From Candidatus Poribacteria bacterium (GTDB lineage Bacteria; Poribacteria; WGA-4E; WGA-3G), in assembly GCA_028820845.1 (NCBI GenBank), contig JAPPII010000015.1:97587-161586 (forward strand): 64,000 bases of DNA. Direction: 5' to 3'. The position numbers and the translations under genes were made by a program. Each line of letters begins with the position of its first letter. Position 1 is the first letter of the stretch. Below, piece by piece: positions 18,172 to 26,823 of this stretch. The notes beneath the pieces are model-generated. The model made no database searches and had not been told where the DNA came from. It worked only from the letters and a program-made list of their open reading frames with translations.

Positions 18172-18210
18172 AAAGAATTCTCAATCTAAATTTCCATGTT
18201 GTTTGATCGC

Positions 18211-18624
18211 TTAGAGCTGCTCCTCAATCCATTCATTGTCGTGTGCTGGATTATAGATGAGCCCTTTTCTGATGTCAACACAGAGGTCCAGCATTTCCAA
18301 GATGATATGTCCTACAAGAACAGGTGCGTTCGCAGGCAAGTCTGTTACCTGTATATTCCCCTTTCGTTCCATCACAGTAAATTCGACTGCCGAATAGATA
18401 GTCCGGGATGCGATACCGTTCGCGGTCATTGTCCTCGCATTCCCGACAGGTGCCAAACCCAGTTGGTCAATAAGCGGTTTGGGCAGCGACAACCGAGTCG
18501 CTCCAGTATCAACAAGCGCATCCTCAACTGTTAACTGCCGAACGTCTTCTTGGGGAATAATACCTGCTTCTGCCAGAAACATATCTTTTAGATTGGCAAT
18601 CTCTATTTTTGTTGTGTGTCTCAT
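18211..18624 (-). CDS. Retropepsin-like (clan AA) aspartic protease
   Basis: This small 137-residue protein has the single-domain retropepsin signature ALVDTGATRLSLP at about residues 37-49, where Asp-Thr-Gly is the catalytic triad, and a second hydrophobic-Gly strand (VLVGHIILEMLDLCVD) that matches the psi-loop after the flap. Such proteins act as homodimers. TAGGAGG stands 12-13 bases before the ATG. It sits between hemH (14-base gap) and hemY (39-base gap). Bacterial retropepsin-like proteins are poorly characterised; a role in haem-enzyme turnover is only a guess from position. Confidence 0.8.
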   Translation of the reverse strand: MRHTTKIEIANLKDMFLAEAGIIPQEDVRQLTVEDALVDTGATRLSLPKPLIDQLGLAPVGNARTMTANGIASRTIYSAVEFTVMERKGNIQVTDLPANAPVLVGHIILEMLDLCVDIRKGLIYNPAHDNEWIEEQL

Positions 18625-18638
18625 TTTTTACACGCCTC

Positions 18639-19586
18639 CTAACCGTTTACAGATTTCTCACAGACGAAGTCCGCTAACATGCTGATAAATTTAGGGTGGT
18701 CACCAACAGTGCCTGCCCGAATAAAATCAACGTCGCACGACGCAGCGGTTTCCGTCGCTTCTATGTCCAGATCATAGAGAACTTCAACATGGTCACAAAG
18801 AAAACCGATTGGAGATGCGACAATAGTACCAACGCCTTTCGCTTTTTGGGCTTTAATCCAATCGTTGATATCCGGTTGCGTCCACGGTATCGGGCTGTTC
18901 TCTACAGCACTTTGGTATGCCAAACCAAACCGAGATTTTCCAATCGCTTGAGCAACGGCTTTGCCAGTTTTTTCAAATTGTTGGGTGTAAGGTGAGGTAT
19001 CCGCTGATGATAGCGGAATCGCGTGTGCTGTGAAAACAAGTTCGGCACGTTCTAATTTGTCGCCAGATGCGGTTTTGATAATTTCAGCGATAGCACCGAC
19101 ATAACCGTTATGTGTGTACCATGGATCGAGATAATCGACAGTCGGTTTCTCACCATCAATTGCCTCAATCCCTTTTTTCACAGTTTGTTGATACCATTCC
19201 CAACTGACTTTGGACTGGTGCGGTGCCATGATGATACCGAGGGTTTTGCGGTGTCCTTTTTGTGCCATCTCCGCGATGACCTCTTTTAAATACGGGTTCC
19301 AATGTCTGAATCCGGCATAAACAGGGAGTGGCAAACCTCGTTTTTTCAGTATGTTTTCTAATGCGGTGGCTTGCCCGAAAGTCAATTCGTTAAACGGCGA
19401 AAATCCACCTAATTTTATATAATGTGCAGAGATGTCTTTTATGCGTTCTATTTGAGATTTAGCTGGCCCGACAATGCCTTTGACAAAGCAGTAGGCTTCG
19501 CCAGGACATGCGTCGCTATCGTATTGTTGGCAGCATCCCGGTGTTGGTCCACCGAATGCGACTAACAGAACACTATCATACTTCAT
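18639..19586 (-). CDS. hemH: Ferrochelatase with N-terminal cysteine cluster
   Basis: This 315-residue ferrochelatase inserts iron into the porphyrin in the last steps of haem synthesis. The metal-site His is in FTAHAIPLSS and the partner Glu in CDHVEVLYDLD, both strong family motifs. The start ATG gives the usual opening VLLVAFGGP. Directly after it lies an unusual Cys-rich stretch with Cys18, Cys19, Cys27 and Cys33. Iron-sulfur ferrochelatases are known in several phyla, but mostly with C-terminal or internal ligands, so this N-terminal group may be a variant cluster site (inference). It is cotranscribed with hemE and hemY. Confidence 0.92.
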   Translation of the reverse strand: MKYDSVLLVAFGGPTPGCCQQYDSDACPGEAYCFVKGIVGPAKSQIERIKDISAHYIKLGGFSPFNELTFGQATALENILKKRGLPLPVYAGFRHWNPYLKEVIAEMAQKGHRKTLGIIMAPHQSKVSWEWYQQTVKKGIEAIDGEKPTVDYLDPWYTHNGYVGAIAEIIKTASGDKLERAELVFTAHAIPLSSADTSPYTQQFEKTGKAVAQAIGKSRFGLAYQSAVENSPIPWTQPDINDWIKAQKAKGVGTIVASPIGFLCDHVEVLYDLDIEATETAASCDVDFIRAGTVGDHPKFISMLADFVCEKSVNG

Positions 19587-19597
19587 TTTGCCTCCTT

Positions 19598-21055
19598 TTA
19601 TGCCATATTGGCGAATTGTGCCGGCATAAACGTTGCATCAGCGGCAATTGCGCTTGCAAAAGCCTCGCGTGCAAGTGTCTCGTTTCCATTTGCCCGATGT
19701 GCAAGTCCAATAGAAAAATACGCCTGTGCGAGCTGCGTGCCGTGAAGTCCACCGACCAAGGCTCTATAGATCGACTTGAGTCCAGATTCTGTTTCATCAC
19801 CGTTACGATAAGCAGAAAGAATACGGTTATAACCCCGTTGGAGATGGGCGGGTGCATAATCGGGGTTTAGTTCAAGTGCAATATCCAAAGCCCTTTCTAC
19901 CTCAGCGAAGAAATCACCCTTTTCAAGCACACTCGACACTGTTCGGGATGCCTGTGTGAGCATATCTGCATAAGCGGTCCAGGCATCGGGTAGGTTTGAA
20001 TGTTTTTCAGTTGCAGTCTTCAAAATAGCAATAGCTAAGCCGAAGTCGTTGCCCTCTGCGACTTCTTCAGCAGTTTCGCAATAGGCTTCCAAGTCCTCAA
20101 GCTCGCGTGTCCGCTGATGTAGCTTCTCCGGGTTCGCTTCTGGAATCGCTGAGGGTTTGAAATGCTGCCAACCCGGTTCTGGATCATCGATTAACCCGCG
20201 GTACACCCTCAAAATCGCGTAACGCGGTGTTCCCCAGACCTCAGCAATATCCCGAATCCAACTCGGAAAATTGACTTCCATGTCAGCCAACAAGGTCGGC
20301 AAAGGCATATCCTGCTCAAAACGTTTGCGAACTTCTGTTAGAAAATAGGTCTCAATCTGAAGCAACAAATCGATTTCGGCATCGTGTGCTAAGGGGCCGT
20401 GTCCAGGAAGTACGTGTTCTGGTGTATAAGTGCGAAGTTCACGAATTGTGTCAATCCAATCGTGATTTGCCATGAGTCCTTCATTCATAACGGGTTGTCC
20501 AAAGATAGGAAAACTCCCTGTCATGACGGTATCACCAGAGACAATACACCCTTCCGCTGGCACTCGAATGGCAGTCGCATCATCAGTCTCCGCCTTCCCC
20601 AAATGAACAAGGTGCAGCGGTTGATTGCCTAAATCGATTTCGGTTTCATGTTCAAACGTCTGCTGCGGGAGAAATGGCGCATCGCCAAGCGTGAAACCAC
20701 GAGAACGCAGGAACGCCTCCTGTCGCGGTGATCTGTTCACCATAAAGTCTTTTGTCATTTCACGTGCAACAACGGTTGCGCCTGCACCGTGAAAAACAGT
20801 ATTTCCATTTGTATGATCCCAGTGATAGTGTGTGTTAATTGCGTACAGAATGGGTTTATCTGTGAGGGTGCGAATCGCTTTAAGGAGGCGCTGCCCCATC
20901 GTTTGATTTACCTGTGTATCAATTACTGCGATCCCCTTATCCCCAATGATGATTGAGGAATTAACGATATTACGAAACAGATACACGCGTTCCGTTACTT
21001 TAACGAGTTCTCCATATTGCCGTGGGGCAAAAGGATTTTCCAACATGTTTCTCAT
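19598..21055 (-). CDS. MBL-fold metallo-hydrolase with TPR-like C-terminus
   Basis: The ATG at 21055 overlaps the hemE stop as TGATG, which implies translational coupling, and gives 485 residues. The zinc motif HxHxDH is at His76, His78, Asp80 and His81 (NTHYHWDHTNGN); GDTVMTG and LPGHGPLAH supply the remaining metal ligands of the metallo-beta-lactamase fold. A middle section (YRGLIDDPEPGW) resembles alkylsulfatase-type dimerisation regions. The C-terminal 150 residues are helical TPR-like repeats (ALELNPDYAPAHLQRGY, AQAYFSIGLAHRANG). Substrate unknown. Its location between hemE and hemH is odd, since no MBL enzyme is part of the known haem pathways. Confidence 0.8.
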   Translation of the reverse strand: MRNMLENPFAPRQYGELVKVTERVYLFRNIVNSSIIIGDKGIAVIDTQVNQTMGQRLLKAIRTLTDKPILYAINTHYHWDHTNGNTVFHGAGATVVAREMTKDFMVNRSPRQEAFLRSRGFTLGDAPFLPQQTFEHETEIDLGNQPLHLVHLGKAETDDATAIRVPAEGCIVSGDTVMTGSFPIFGQPVMNEGLMANHDWIDTIRELRTYTPEHVLPGHGPLAHDAEIDLLLQIETYFLTEVRKRFEQDMPLPTLLADMEVNFPSWIRDIAEVWGTPRYAILRVYRGLIDDPEPGWQHFKPSAIPEANPEKLHQRTRELEDLEAYCETAEEVAEGNDFGLAIAILKTATEKHSNLPDAWTAYADMLTQASRTVSSVLEKGDFFAEVERALDIALELNPDYAPAHLQRGYNRILSAYRNGDETESGLKSIYRALVGGLHGTQLAQAYFSIGLAHRANGNETLAREAFASAIAADATFMPAQFANMA

Positions 21056-22143
21056 CAACTTTCCTGTAGCGTTTTCGCGATATTTACAAAATGTTTAACG
21101 TTTTCAAAAGGCGTATCTCTATGGAGTCCATGGCTCAGGTTCAAGATATGCCCTGTTTTTTCGCCCTGTTCTAAGCAAGCCTTGACAGCTGCCGTGATGT
21201 CGGCGGGTGTCCCGTCTCGAAGGATATCGTTATCAACGTTCCCCTGAAAAGCGACAGTCCGGTTTGTCAAGTCTCTAACTTTACCGAGATCAACACATTT
21301 TCCGACACTGAGTACATCCGCGCCACTCTGGTGCATTAAATCGAGATACGAACACTCTTTTGCGAAGAGTATCCGGGGTGTTTCCGAGTTCACCTCAGCA
21401 AAAATGCGTTGGTGATAAGGGAAAGCGAAGTTTTCATAGATCTGGCGCGGCAAGACATCCGCAATCGACTCGAAGAGTTGTACCACTTGAACGCCTTGGC
21501 TAATCTGGTAGTTTAAGTAATGGATTGTCATATCCGTCAACTTGTCCAAAAGACAATGTAGGAGTTCAGGAGTTTCCTCTATCATTTGGAAAATCGGGGT
21601 CGCCTTCTCGGATACACCAGCACCTCGCTTGATGGGACTTTCGCCCGCGATAAGGAAGAACGCAAGCGTCAAAGGTGCACCGGCAAAACCGATGAGCGGT
21701 AGTGCTTCATTCAAAGTCTGGCGTAGATCGTGAATGATCCGTCCAGTAAATGCTAATTGCGTTGAGGGATCATGGAGTGGCTGAAGCGCATCGACTTGTG
21801 CTTGCGTCCGAATCGGCGAGTCTAAAATGGGACCGGGGGCAAATCGGAAGTGTGCCCCCATTGGTGCGAGAGGTGTGAGAATATCTTTGTAGACGATGAT
21901 GGCATCGACACCGATGCGCTTCGGCAGAAGTGAGATTTTGACCGCCCACTCTACATCGGTCTCCGACATCGGGGTAGGGCAGGTTCGGAAAAGACGTTCC
22001 AAAGGGAGGTTAATCTCTTGCCGAATCTGCCGATAAAGGGGATCTGATCTTCCAGCCTGCCGCATCATCCACACAGGCACGCGCGCCACCGGCAGGCATC
22101 GCGATGCGCGAAGAAGTAAGTCGTTCTTTATTTGTTGTTCCAT
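21055..22143 (-). CDS. hemE: Uroporphyrinogen decarboxylase
   Basis: This is a 362-residue UroD. The diagnostic N-terminal block RVPVWMMRQAGRSDPLYR (about 21-38) carries the substrate-binding Arg residues, although the usual YLPEYR is altered to SDPLYR. PTPMSETDVEWAVK, VDAIIVYKDILTPL and the late GNVDNDILRDGTP loop also fit. It converts uroporphyrinogen III to coproporphyrinogen III, feeding the HemY and HemH enzymes encoded downstream in the same operon. The length is normal for the family. Confidence 0.93.
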   Translation of the reverse strand: MEQQIKNDLLLRASRCLPVARVPVWMMRQAGRSDPLYRQIRQEINLPLERLFRTCPTPMSETDVEWAVKISLLPKRIGVDAIIVYKDILTPLAPMGAHFRFAPGPILDSPIRTQAQVDALQPLHDPSTQLAFTGRIIHDLRQTLNEALPLIGFAGAPLTLAFFLIAGESPIKRGAGVSEKATPIFQMIEETPELLHCLLDKLTDMTIHYLNYQISQGVQVVQLFESIADVLPRQIYENFAFPYHQRIFAEVNSETPRILFAKECSYLDLMHQSGADVLSVGKCVDLGKVRDLTNRTVAFQGNVDNDILRDGTPADITAAVKACLEQGEKTGHILNLSHGLHRDTPFENVKHFVNIAKTLQES

Positions 22144-22172
22144 ACTAACAGGCTCTATCCTTCAACGCGCCT

Positions 22173-22517
22173 TCATCGCGAGAGGCCTCCTTTTTGGTGT
22201 CGTTCAAGAAACTGCCGTAGTTTGGCAAAACTCTTAACGTTCTTCATAATCCTGCCACTTTCTCGTTCTTCAAGATAGAGAAAGAACCCCATAAAATAAA
22301 GGCTCACCAAAAACAGCAGAAACCCTATAAAGCACCGCGCGATTGCCCAATAATCGGATTGAAAACTAAGATAAGGGGTGACAGCTGCAGGATCGCTGGT
22401 TGCATCGGATGAATTTTGCTTATCCCACTCCACCGAAACGAAGTCACCCCACCCAGTTATCCCAAGCGACAGAAAAGCGATTGAAAGGACAAAAACAACG
22501 AAAAATGGGATACCCAT
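22173..22517 (-). CDS. Small two-helix membrane protein in the haem operon
   Basis: The 114 residues contain hydrophobic segments at about 3-22 and 57-80, an acidic loop between them and a basic C-terminal tail (LRQFLERHQKGG). It lies 12 bases after the alcohol dehydrogenase gene and 29 bases before hemE. I do not recognise the family. The tight spacing suggests cotranscription with the haem genes. Confidence 0.6.
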   Translation of the reverse strand: MGIPFFVVFVLSIAFLSLGITGWGDFVSVEWDKQNSSDATSDPAAVTPYLSFQSDYWAIARCFIGFLLFLVSLYFMGFFLYLEERESGRIMKNVKSFAKLRQFLERHQKGGLSR

Positions 22518-22529
22518 GTTCTATATCGC

Positions 22530-23600
22530 TTACGCGGAGACTTTTATTATTCCTTTTGTGCAACTGTCTTCACGATTGCGTACCTTCGTTATTCCCTCAA
22601 CCAGTGATTCAAGTGGGAATTCGTGGCTGATAATTTTGTCCATATCGACATCGCCACTCGAAATGAGCTGCACCGCTTCCTCCCAAGTATCGGGGGCAAG
22701 CCAAGAGAATCTGATAGTTTTATCCATGAGGATGGTATCAAGAATTGGGACTTGCATCACATCCGTGTCGCCGGGAAGCCCGAAGATAACGACGGTTGCA
22801 TGCCGACCGGTGACGTCTAAGGCGGTGTGAATTGCGTCAAGGGAACTGGTTGCCGTAATTGCGCGGTCTGCCAATTCTCCATTATTGAGTTCCTGAATTG
22901 CGGCACCTAAGTCTTCAACGTAATGTGGAGAGCTGGTATCGCTGACGTTAATGACTACATCTGCGCCGAGTTCCTTACCGCAATCTAAGCGATAATCGCG
23001 AGTGCCAACGAGTAGGACGTTTTCTAAGCCGCGGCTTTTCAGGATTTGCACCATCATCAAACCGATAGGTCCAGGTCCAAAAACGACAGCGGTCTGTCCG
23101 GCTTCAGCGTTGAGATTGTTAACTGCATAGAGTCCACATGCCAAAGGCTCCGTTAAGGCACCCTGGTCATACGTGACGTTGTCCGGTAGTTTGACCGTCC
23201 AGCGATAGTCAGAAACCGCGTATTCCGCGAAACCACCATCAACGCCTACACCCAGAACACGTTTCTCCGGACACAAGTTGGACAACCCCTTCTGACTCCA
23301 GAAAGAATTTGGGTTCGATTGAACGGGGTTAACAACAACTCGGTCACCGACTTTAAACCCACCTGCTGTCCTTGCTTCACTGCCAACTTCAACGACTTCA
23401 CCCGTGAATTCATGCCCCAGAATCAGCGGACCTTTGCCATCATCGGTTTCAAGTGAACTATTACCGAAATAATATGCGACATCCGAACCACAGATACCTA
23501 CTGAACGCACTTGAACTAACAAGTCGTCGTCCCCCGGTGCTGGAACGGGTCTATCTTCAAGGCTCATTGATTCGGGTTCATAAAAAATTTGAGATTTCAC
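22530..23600 (-). CDS. Zinc-type alcohol/polyol dehydrogenase (MDR), structural-zinc Cys lost
   Basis: This is a 356-residue medium-chain dehydrogenase starting at GTG with AAGGAGG upstream. Catalytic zinc residues are Cys37 (GICGSD), His63-Glu64 (GHEFTGE) and Glu151 (TEPLACG). The NAD(P) site is FGPGPIGLMM (about 174-183). The structural-zinc lobe, normally four closely spaced cysteines, keeps only Cys110, so the second zinc is probably absent, as in some sorbitol/threonine-dehydrogenase relatives. The substrate is probably a polyol or sugar alcohol but cannot be fixed. It is first in the run leading into the haem genes and lies just behind a promoter-like sequence. Confidence 0.85.
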   Translation of the reverse strand: MKSQIFYEPESMSLEDRPVPAPGDDDLLVQVRSVGICGSDVAYYFGNSSLETDDGKGPLILGHEFTGEVVEVGSEARTAGGFKVGDRVVVNPVQSNPNSFWSQKGLSNLCPEKRVLGVGVDGGFAEYAVSDYRWTVKLPDNVTYDQGALTEPLACGLYAVNNLNAEAGQTAVVFGPGPIGLMMVQILKSRGLENVLLVGTRDYRLDCGKELGADVVINVSDTSSPHYVEDLGAAIQELNNGELADRAITATSSLDAIHTALDVTGRHATVVIFGLPGDTDVMQVPILDTILMDKTIRFSWLAPDTWEEAVQLISSGDVDMDKIISHEFPLESLVEGITKVRNREDSCTKGIIKVSA

Positions 23601-23637
23601 TACGATATGCCTCCTTAAACTTCTAATGCATGGTGTT

Positions 23638-23666
23638 ATTTTAGCATATCTGATTTTAAATTACAA
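23638..23666 (-). promoter_or_regulatory. Promoter candidate for the dehydrogenase-haem operon
   Basis: On the minus strand TTGTAA (23666-23661) and TAAAAT (23643-23638) are 17 bases apart, and the GTG start of the dehydrogenase lies 37 bases further on. The -35 box is only a partial match to consensus. Confidence 0.5.
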
Positions 23667-23695
23667 CGAAATTCGATATAGACCATCAGAATTAA

Positions 23696-24538
23696 TTAGA
23701 GGATAAATCGCATCTCCAAAAGCAGCAATCGGCTGCAAAATTCACCAATGAAGACCGTAATAATGGCAATGAAAAGGAAGCCAGTTGCAGCGCGTGTCGC
23801 GCCAAGTTCGTCGCGGGCGACGGACTTAGGACGTAAGCAGTCCCATGTAATGAAATAGAGTAACAGCGTGCCAGCAATACCTATAAGCACTCGCATCCCG
23901 AAAATGATATGATAAAAGAGGTTAAAAGAAACAACATTTGTCGATTGTTGTCTGAAAAAGAAATTCAGGCAGAGCAATAGTGCCATCACCAAAAGCGTAT
24001 AGAGGAGCCCACTGTTAAACCGTTTCAGATAGCGCACCGGTAAATCGGGGACTACGAGGTACCAGTGACCAAACCACATACCCGTGTGGACAGCACCCAG
24101 TAACACCGCAGCAGCCAAGAATTGGATGGGTAACAGAAACATTTCGCCGGGGATCTGGATAATTTGCAAGTAACGCTGGGCACTTAAAATGATCCATACC
24201 ACGCCAGAAATTACGCCGCCCCAGAAAGTGATTCGCGTGAGCAGTGATGCTTTGAACCACCACGTCAATGTCCAAACAAGTACAATGAGGAAAAAACTAA
24301 TGACGGAAATAGATTCTGGATGCTGCCAGTATCCGAAAAAGTTGAGAAACGTAACGGGTTGCTGATAAAGGGCAAGGTTCGCACAGCGCGACAAACCACC
24401 TACGAGTAGATAAATCACTCCCATCAAACGATAGAAGTTTGATCCTACCAATCCTTTCGGAACCAAGAAAAGGAGAACAAACCCACCAACTGCAAGTTGG
24501 CTGAAAACGAGATAAAAAACATCAACGATACTGAACAT
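23696..24538 (-). CDS. Polytopic membrane protein of unknown function
   Basis: This 280-residue protein has about eight predicted hydrophobic helices through its whole length and only short loops. A central HTGMWFGHWYLVVPDLPVRY stretch holds two histidines and several aromatics at a membrane interface, which could bind a cofactor. The general look recalls NrfD/polysulfide-reductase-type anchors, but I see no decisive motif. It is transcribed toward the dehydrogenase-haem operon but ends before that operon's promoter. A mobile hairpin element begins 12 bases upstream of its ATG. Confidence 0.65.
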   Translation of the reverse strand: MFSIVDVFYLVFSQLAVGGFVLLFLVPKGLVGSNFYRLMGVIYLLVGGLSRCANLALYQQPVTFLNFFGYWQHPESISVISFFLIVLVWTLTWWFKASLLTRITFWGGVISGVVWIILSAQRYLQIIQIPGEMFLLPIQFLAAAVLLGAVHTGMWFGHWYLVVPDLPVRYLKRFNSGLLYTLLVMALLLCLNFFFRQQSTNVVSFNLFYHIIFGMRVLIGIAGTLLLYFITWDCLRPKSVARDELGATRAATGFLFIAIITVFIGEFCSRLLLLEMRFIL

Positions 24539-24549
24539 TTATAAAGAAT

Positions 24550-24672
24550 TAGGACTTATGCAGGCTGCTTTTTTGTAGCATAACCTGTTAGGTTGTGCCA
24601 CAAAAACGTCCATGTTCGTCCAAGTATCTCCATCTAATAGAACGCCTCACAATCAAAATTGCGTAAGTCCTA
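24550..24672. repeat. Dispersed element, terminal type 1, hairpin A
   Basis: This 123-base non-coding element begins TAGGACTTATGCA and ends TTGCGTAAGTCCTA, imperfect terminal inverted repeats. It contains the hairpin GCATAACCT-gtt-AGGTTGTGC at 24578-24598. It lies downstream of rplL, where rpoB would be expected, and just upstream of the membrane protein gene at 24538. The next 138 bases to the rplL stop hold no gene; they include a long inverted repeat CCCATTA/TAATGGG (24687-24749). Confidence 0.85.
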
Positions 24673-24810
24673 ACAAAAAACGAAAACCCATTACAGTCCG
24701 CTGTAGCGCGATGGATTCGTGCATCGCTATGCTCAAGAACCATAATGGGCTTACCTATCATGTGCGGCTTTAGCACGCACGGTCTATTACGTAAAACAGT
24801 GTGTCTACAC

Positions 24811-25212
24811 TTAGAGAATCTCAACTTCAGCACCGAGTGCTTCAAGTTGCTCTTTTGTTTTCTCGGCATCCTCTTTGGAGACAGCTTCCTGAATGACGAC
24901 GGGTGCGGATTCGACTTTCTCTTTCGCTTCTTTTAAGCCGAGTCCAGTAATCGCGCGGACCTCTTTAATAACAGGAATTTTCTTTCCGCCAAAACTTTTG
25001 AGTTGAACGTCAAATTCCGTTTTCTCTTCCGGTTCGGCAGCTTCCTCTGCGCCTGGCGCAGCGGCAGCGGGCATCATCCCTGGCATAGCGACTGCCGGAG
25101 CCGCTGAGGCACTGACACCAAACTTATCTTCCAACGCTTTGACCAGTTCAGACAGTTCTAAAACGGTCATATTACTGATTTCGTCAATCATTTTATCCAT
25201 ATCTGCAGCCAT
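24811..25212 (-). CDS. rplL: Ribosomal protein bL12 (L7/L12)
   Basis: This 133-residue protein has an N-terminal dimerisation helix region ([22 protein letters not shown]), an Ala/Pro-rich hinge ([18 protein letters not shown]) and the conserved C-terminal domain that contacts elongation factors ([42 protein letters not shown]). It forms the stalk of the large subunit with L10. It is last in the ribosomal operon here; rpoB, its normal downstream neighbour, is missing. Confidence 0.97.
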   Translation of the reverse strand: MAADMDKMIDEISNMTVLELSELVKALEDKFGVSASAAPAVAMPGMMPAAAAPGAEEAAEPEEKTEFDVQLKSFGGKKIPVIKEVRAITGLGLKEAKEKVESAPVVIQEAVSKEDAEKTKEQLEALGAEVEIL

Positions 25213-25263
25213 TTTTCTATTCCTTTCTGTGATAGCACCACAGTCTAAAGACTGGCGCTTGTG

Positions 25264-25833
25264 TTAGGCGTCTTCCGCCTCTTTCTTTTGATCAGCAACC
25301 TGCGTGAGCACGGAGGCTACCTGACGTATTGTTCCACTGAGTACATTCACCATACCTGTGATAGGTGAACCTTGATGTAAGGTATTGACGAGCCCGGTGA
25401 GCGGCGCACCGATAGTCCCCACAGCGCGGGCGAGCATAACCTCTCGTGACGGCATATCTTGGAGGGCTTCAACGCCTGCAGCGTCAACCACTTGCGTTCC
25501 AAGAATCCCACCTTTAACCTTAAAATTTTCGTGTGCTTCGCCAAATTGAAATAAAATTTTTGACGATGCCGCCGGATCCGTGCTGGTAGCAAGAGCCGTA
25601 TTGCCTTTGAGATAAGGCTCCAGCCCTTCAATACCCCTTTCCTGGGCAACGACATTTACCAATGTGTTCTTACAGACTTTATACTGGACTTCTGCCGCTC
25701 GAAGTTGATTCCGCAGTTCATTCACCTCTGGGACAGTAAGACCCTGAAAATCTGCCAAAAGCACAACATCCGCGCCCTCAAAAAGTTCACGAATTTGTTC
25801 TACCTGCTGAACGTTTGCCTGATTCGGCATCAT
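25264..25833 (-). CDS. rplJ: Ribosomal protein uL10
   Basis: This 189-residue stalk-base protein has the typical globular N-terminus (VVLLADFQGLTVPEVNELR, YKVCKNTLVNVVAQERG) and the C-terminal helices that carry L12 dimers. Two adjacent ATGs start the frame, with AAAGGAG upstream. It is preceded by a 290-base leader with L10-leader features, so autogenous control is expected, and followed after 50 bases by rplL. Confidence 0.96.
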   Translation of the reverse strand: MMPNQANVQQVEQIRELFEGADVVLLADFQGLTVPEVNELRNQLRAAEVQYKVCKNTLVNVVAQERGIEGLEPYLKGNTALATSTDPAASSKILFQFGEAHENFKVKGGILGTQVVDAAGVEALQDMPSREVMLARAVGTIGAPLTGLVNTLHQGSPITGMVNVLSGTIRQVASVLTQVADQKKEAEDA

Positions 25834-25922
25834 GTCAGCTCCTTTCTACTCGCGTTATATGGAGTCGAGGTGCGGCACCCCGACACCCAACAAACTGTTT
25901 AATTCAACACAAGATTACATGC

Positions 25923-26080
25923 AAAAAGCCCCCATTGGCTGCTGGAGGCTCATATCAAAAGGCAAGAAAGAGACGAATGAAGAACGGTTACGTTCTACCC
26001 GAAAAACTTCTGCTGCTTTTATTCCATCTAAGCCTCGGTAGGCAATTAAGCCAACGGCACCTACGGTCTACGACTTTATT
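25923..26080 (-). promoter_or_regulatory. Ribosomal protein L10 leader with attenuator hairpin
   Basis: The 290-base gap between rplA and rplJ carries, on the minus strand, GACCGTAGGTG, then GCTTAATTGCCTACCGAGGC, the conserved kink-turn and pairing elements of bacterial L10 leaders that bind the L10(L12)4 complex. Nearer to rplJ a hairpin AGCCTCC...GGGGGCT is followed by TTTTT (25923-25950), a terminator-like structure. Together they suggest that L10-L12 binding or transcription attenuation sets rplJL expression. Confidence 0.8.
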
Positions 26081-26124
26081 TAATTGTAAGGGCTATTCCA
26101 TAGAATCTTAGCATTTCACGGAAC

Positions 26125-26823
26125 TTACACAAATTGTTGTGGGTCTATTCGGATGCCCGCTCCCATTGTTGATGAAATTGCCACGCTCCGAATATATCTG
26201 CCTTTAATGGCTGACGGCCGAGCAGCAACGAGTGCACCCATCACCGCGTTAAGATTCCCTTTAATGCTTTCTTCTTCAAAAGAGACTTTCCCAATTGGGA
26301 CATGAACAACACCAGAGGATCGTTCTATTCTATATTCAATCTGTCCGGCTTTGACACTTTGAATAGCCTCGGCAACATCCATTGTGACAGTGCCAGCCTT
26401 CGCATTAGGCATCAGCCCTCGGGGTCCAAGGATACGTCCGAGTTTTGGCATAATACTCCGCATCAAGTCTGGTGTAGCAATTGCTGTATCAAACTCAAGC
26501 CATCCATCAGCAATTTTATCTACCAATTCGTCTGTTCCGACAAAATCCGCCCCAGATTCTTCGGCTTGTCGTGCCGGGTCGCCTTGGGCAAAAACGACAA
26601 CCCGGACAGATTTACCCGTCCCGTATGGGAGGGCAACGGTGCCGCGGATATTCTGATCGGCTTGTCGAGCATCTACACCGAGACGCGATGCCAAATCTAC
26701 CGTCTCATCAAACTTTGCCTTGCTGGTTTTTTTCAGGAGCGAGACAGCCTCATCAACCGTGTGAAGTTTGAACCTGTCCACCTGTTCTTTAATTTCGCGG
26801 TATCGCTTCCCTTTTTTCGCCAT
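26125..26823 (-). CDS. rplA: Ribosomal protein uL1
   Basis: This is a 232-residue L1 protein. MAKKGKRYREIKEQVD, FDETVDLASRLGVDARQADQ, RGTVALPYGTGK and the central MPKLGRILGPRGLMPNAK block are all conserved. It binds 23S rRNA at the L1 stalk and usually represses its own operon. It lies 99 bases after rplK and before the L10 leader. Confidence 0.97.
   Translation of the reverse strand: MAKKGKRYREIKEQVDRFKLHTVDEAVSLLKKTSKAKFDETVDLASRLGVDARQADQNIRGTVALPYGTGKSVRVVVFAQGDPARQAEESGADFVGTDELVDKIADGWLEFDTAIATPDLMRSIMPKLGRILGPRGLMPNAKAGTVTMDVAEAIQSVKAGQIEYRIERSSGVVHVPIGKVSFEEESIKGNLNAVMGALVAARPSAIKGRYIRSVAISSTMGAGIRIDPQQFV

Noticed and set aside
24795..24815. Hairpin AGTGT-agac-ACACT after rplL as a terminator
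   Set aside because: A 5-bp stem followed by GTTTTAC is too weak to call.
24588..24869. 93-codon minus-strand frame overlapping rplL's end
   Set aside because: It is composed of the dispersed element and an antisense/out-of-frame part of rplL.
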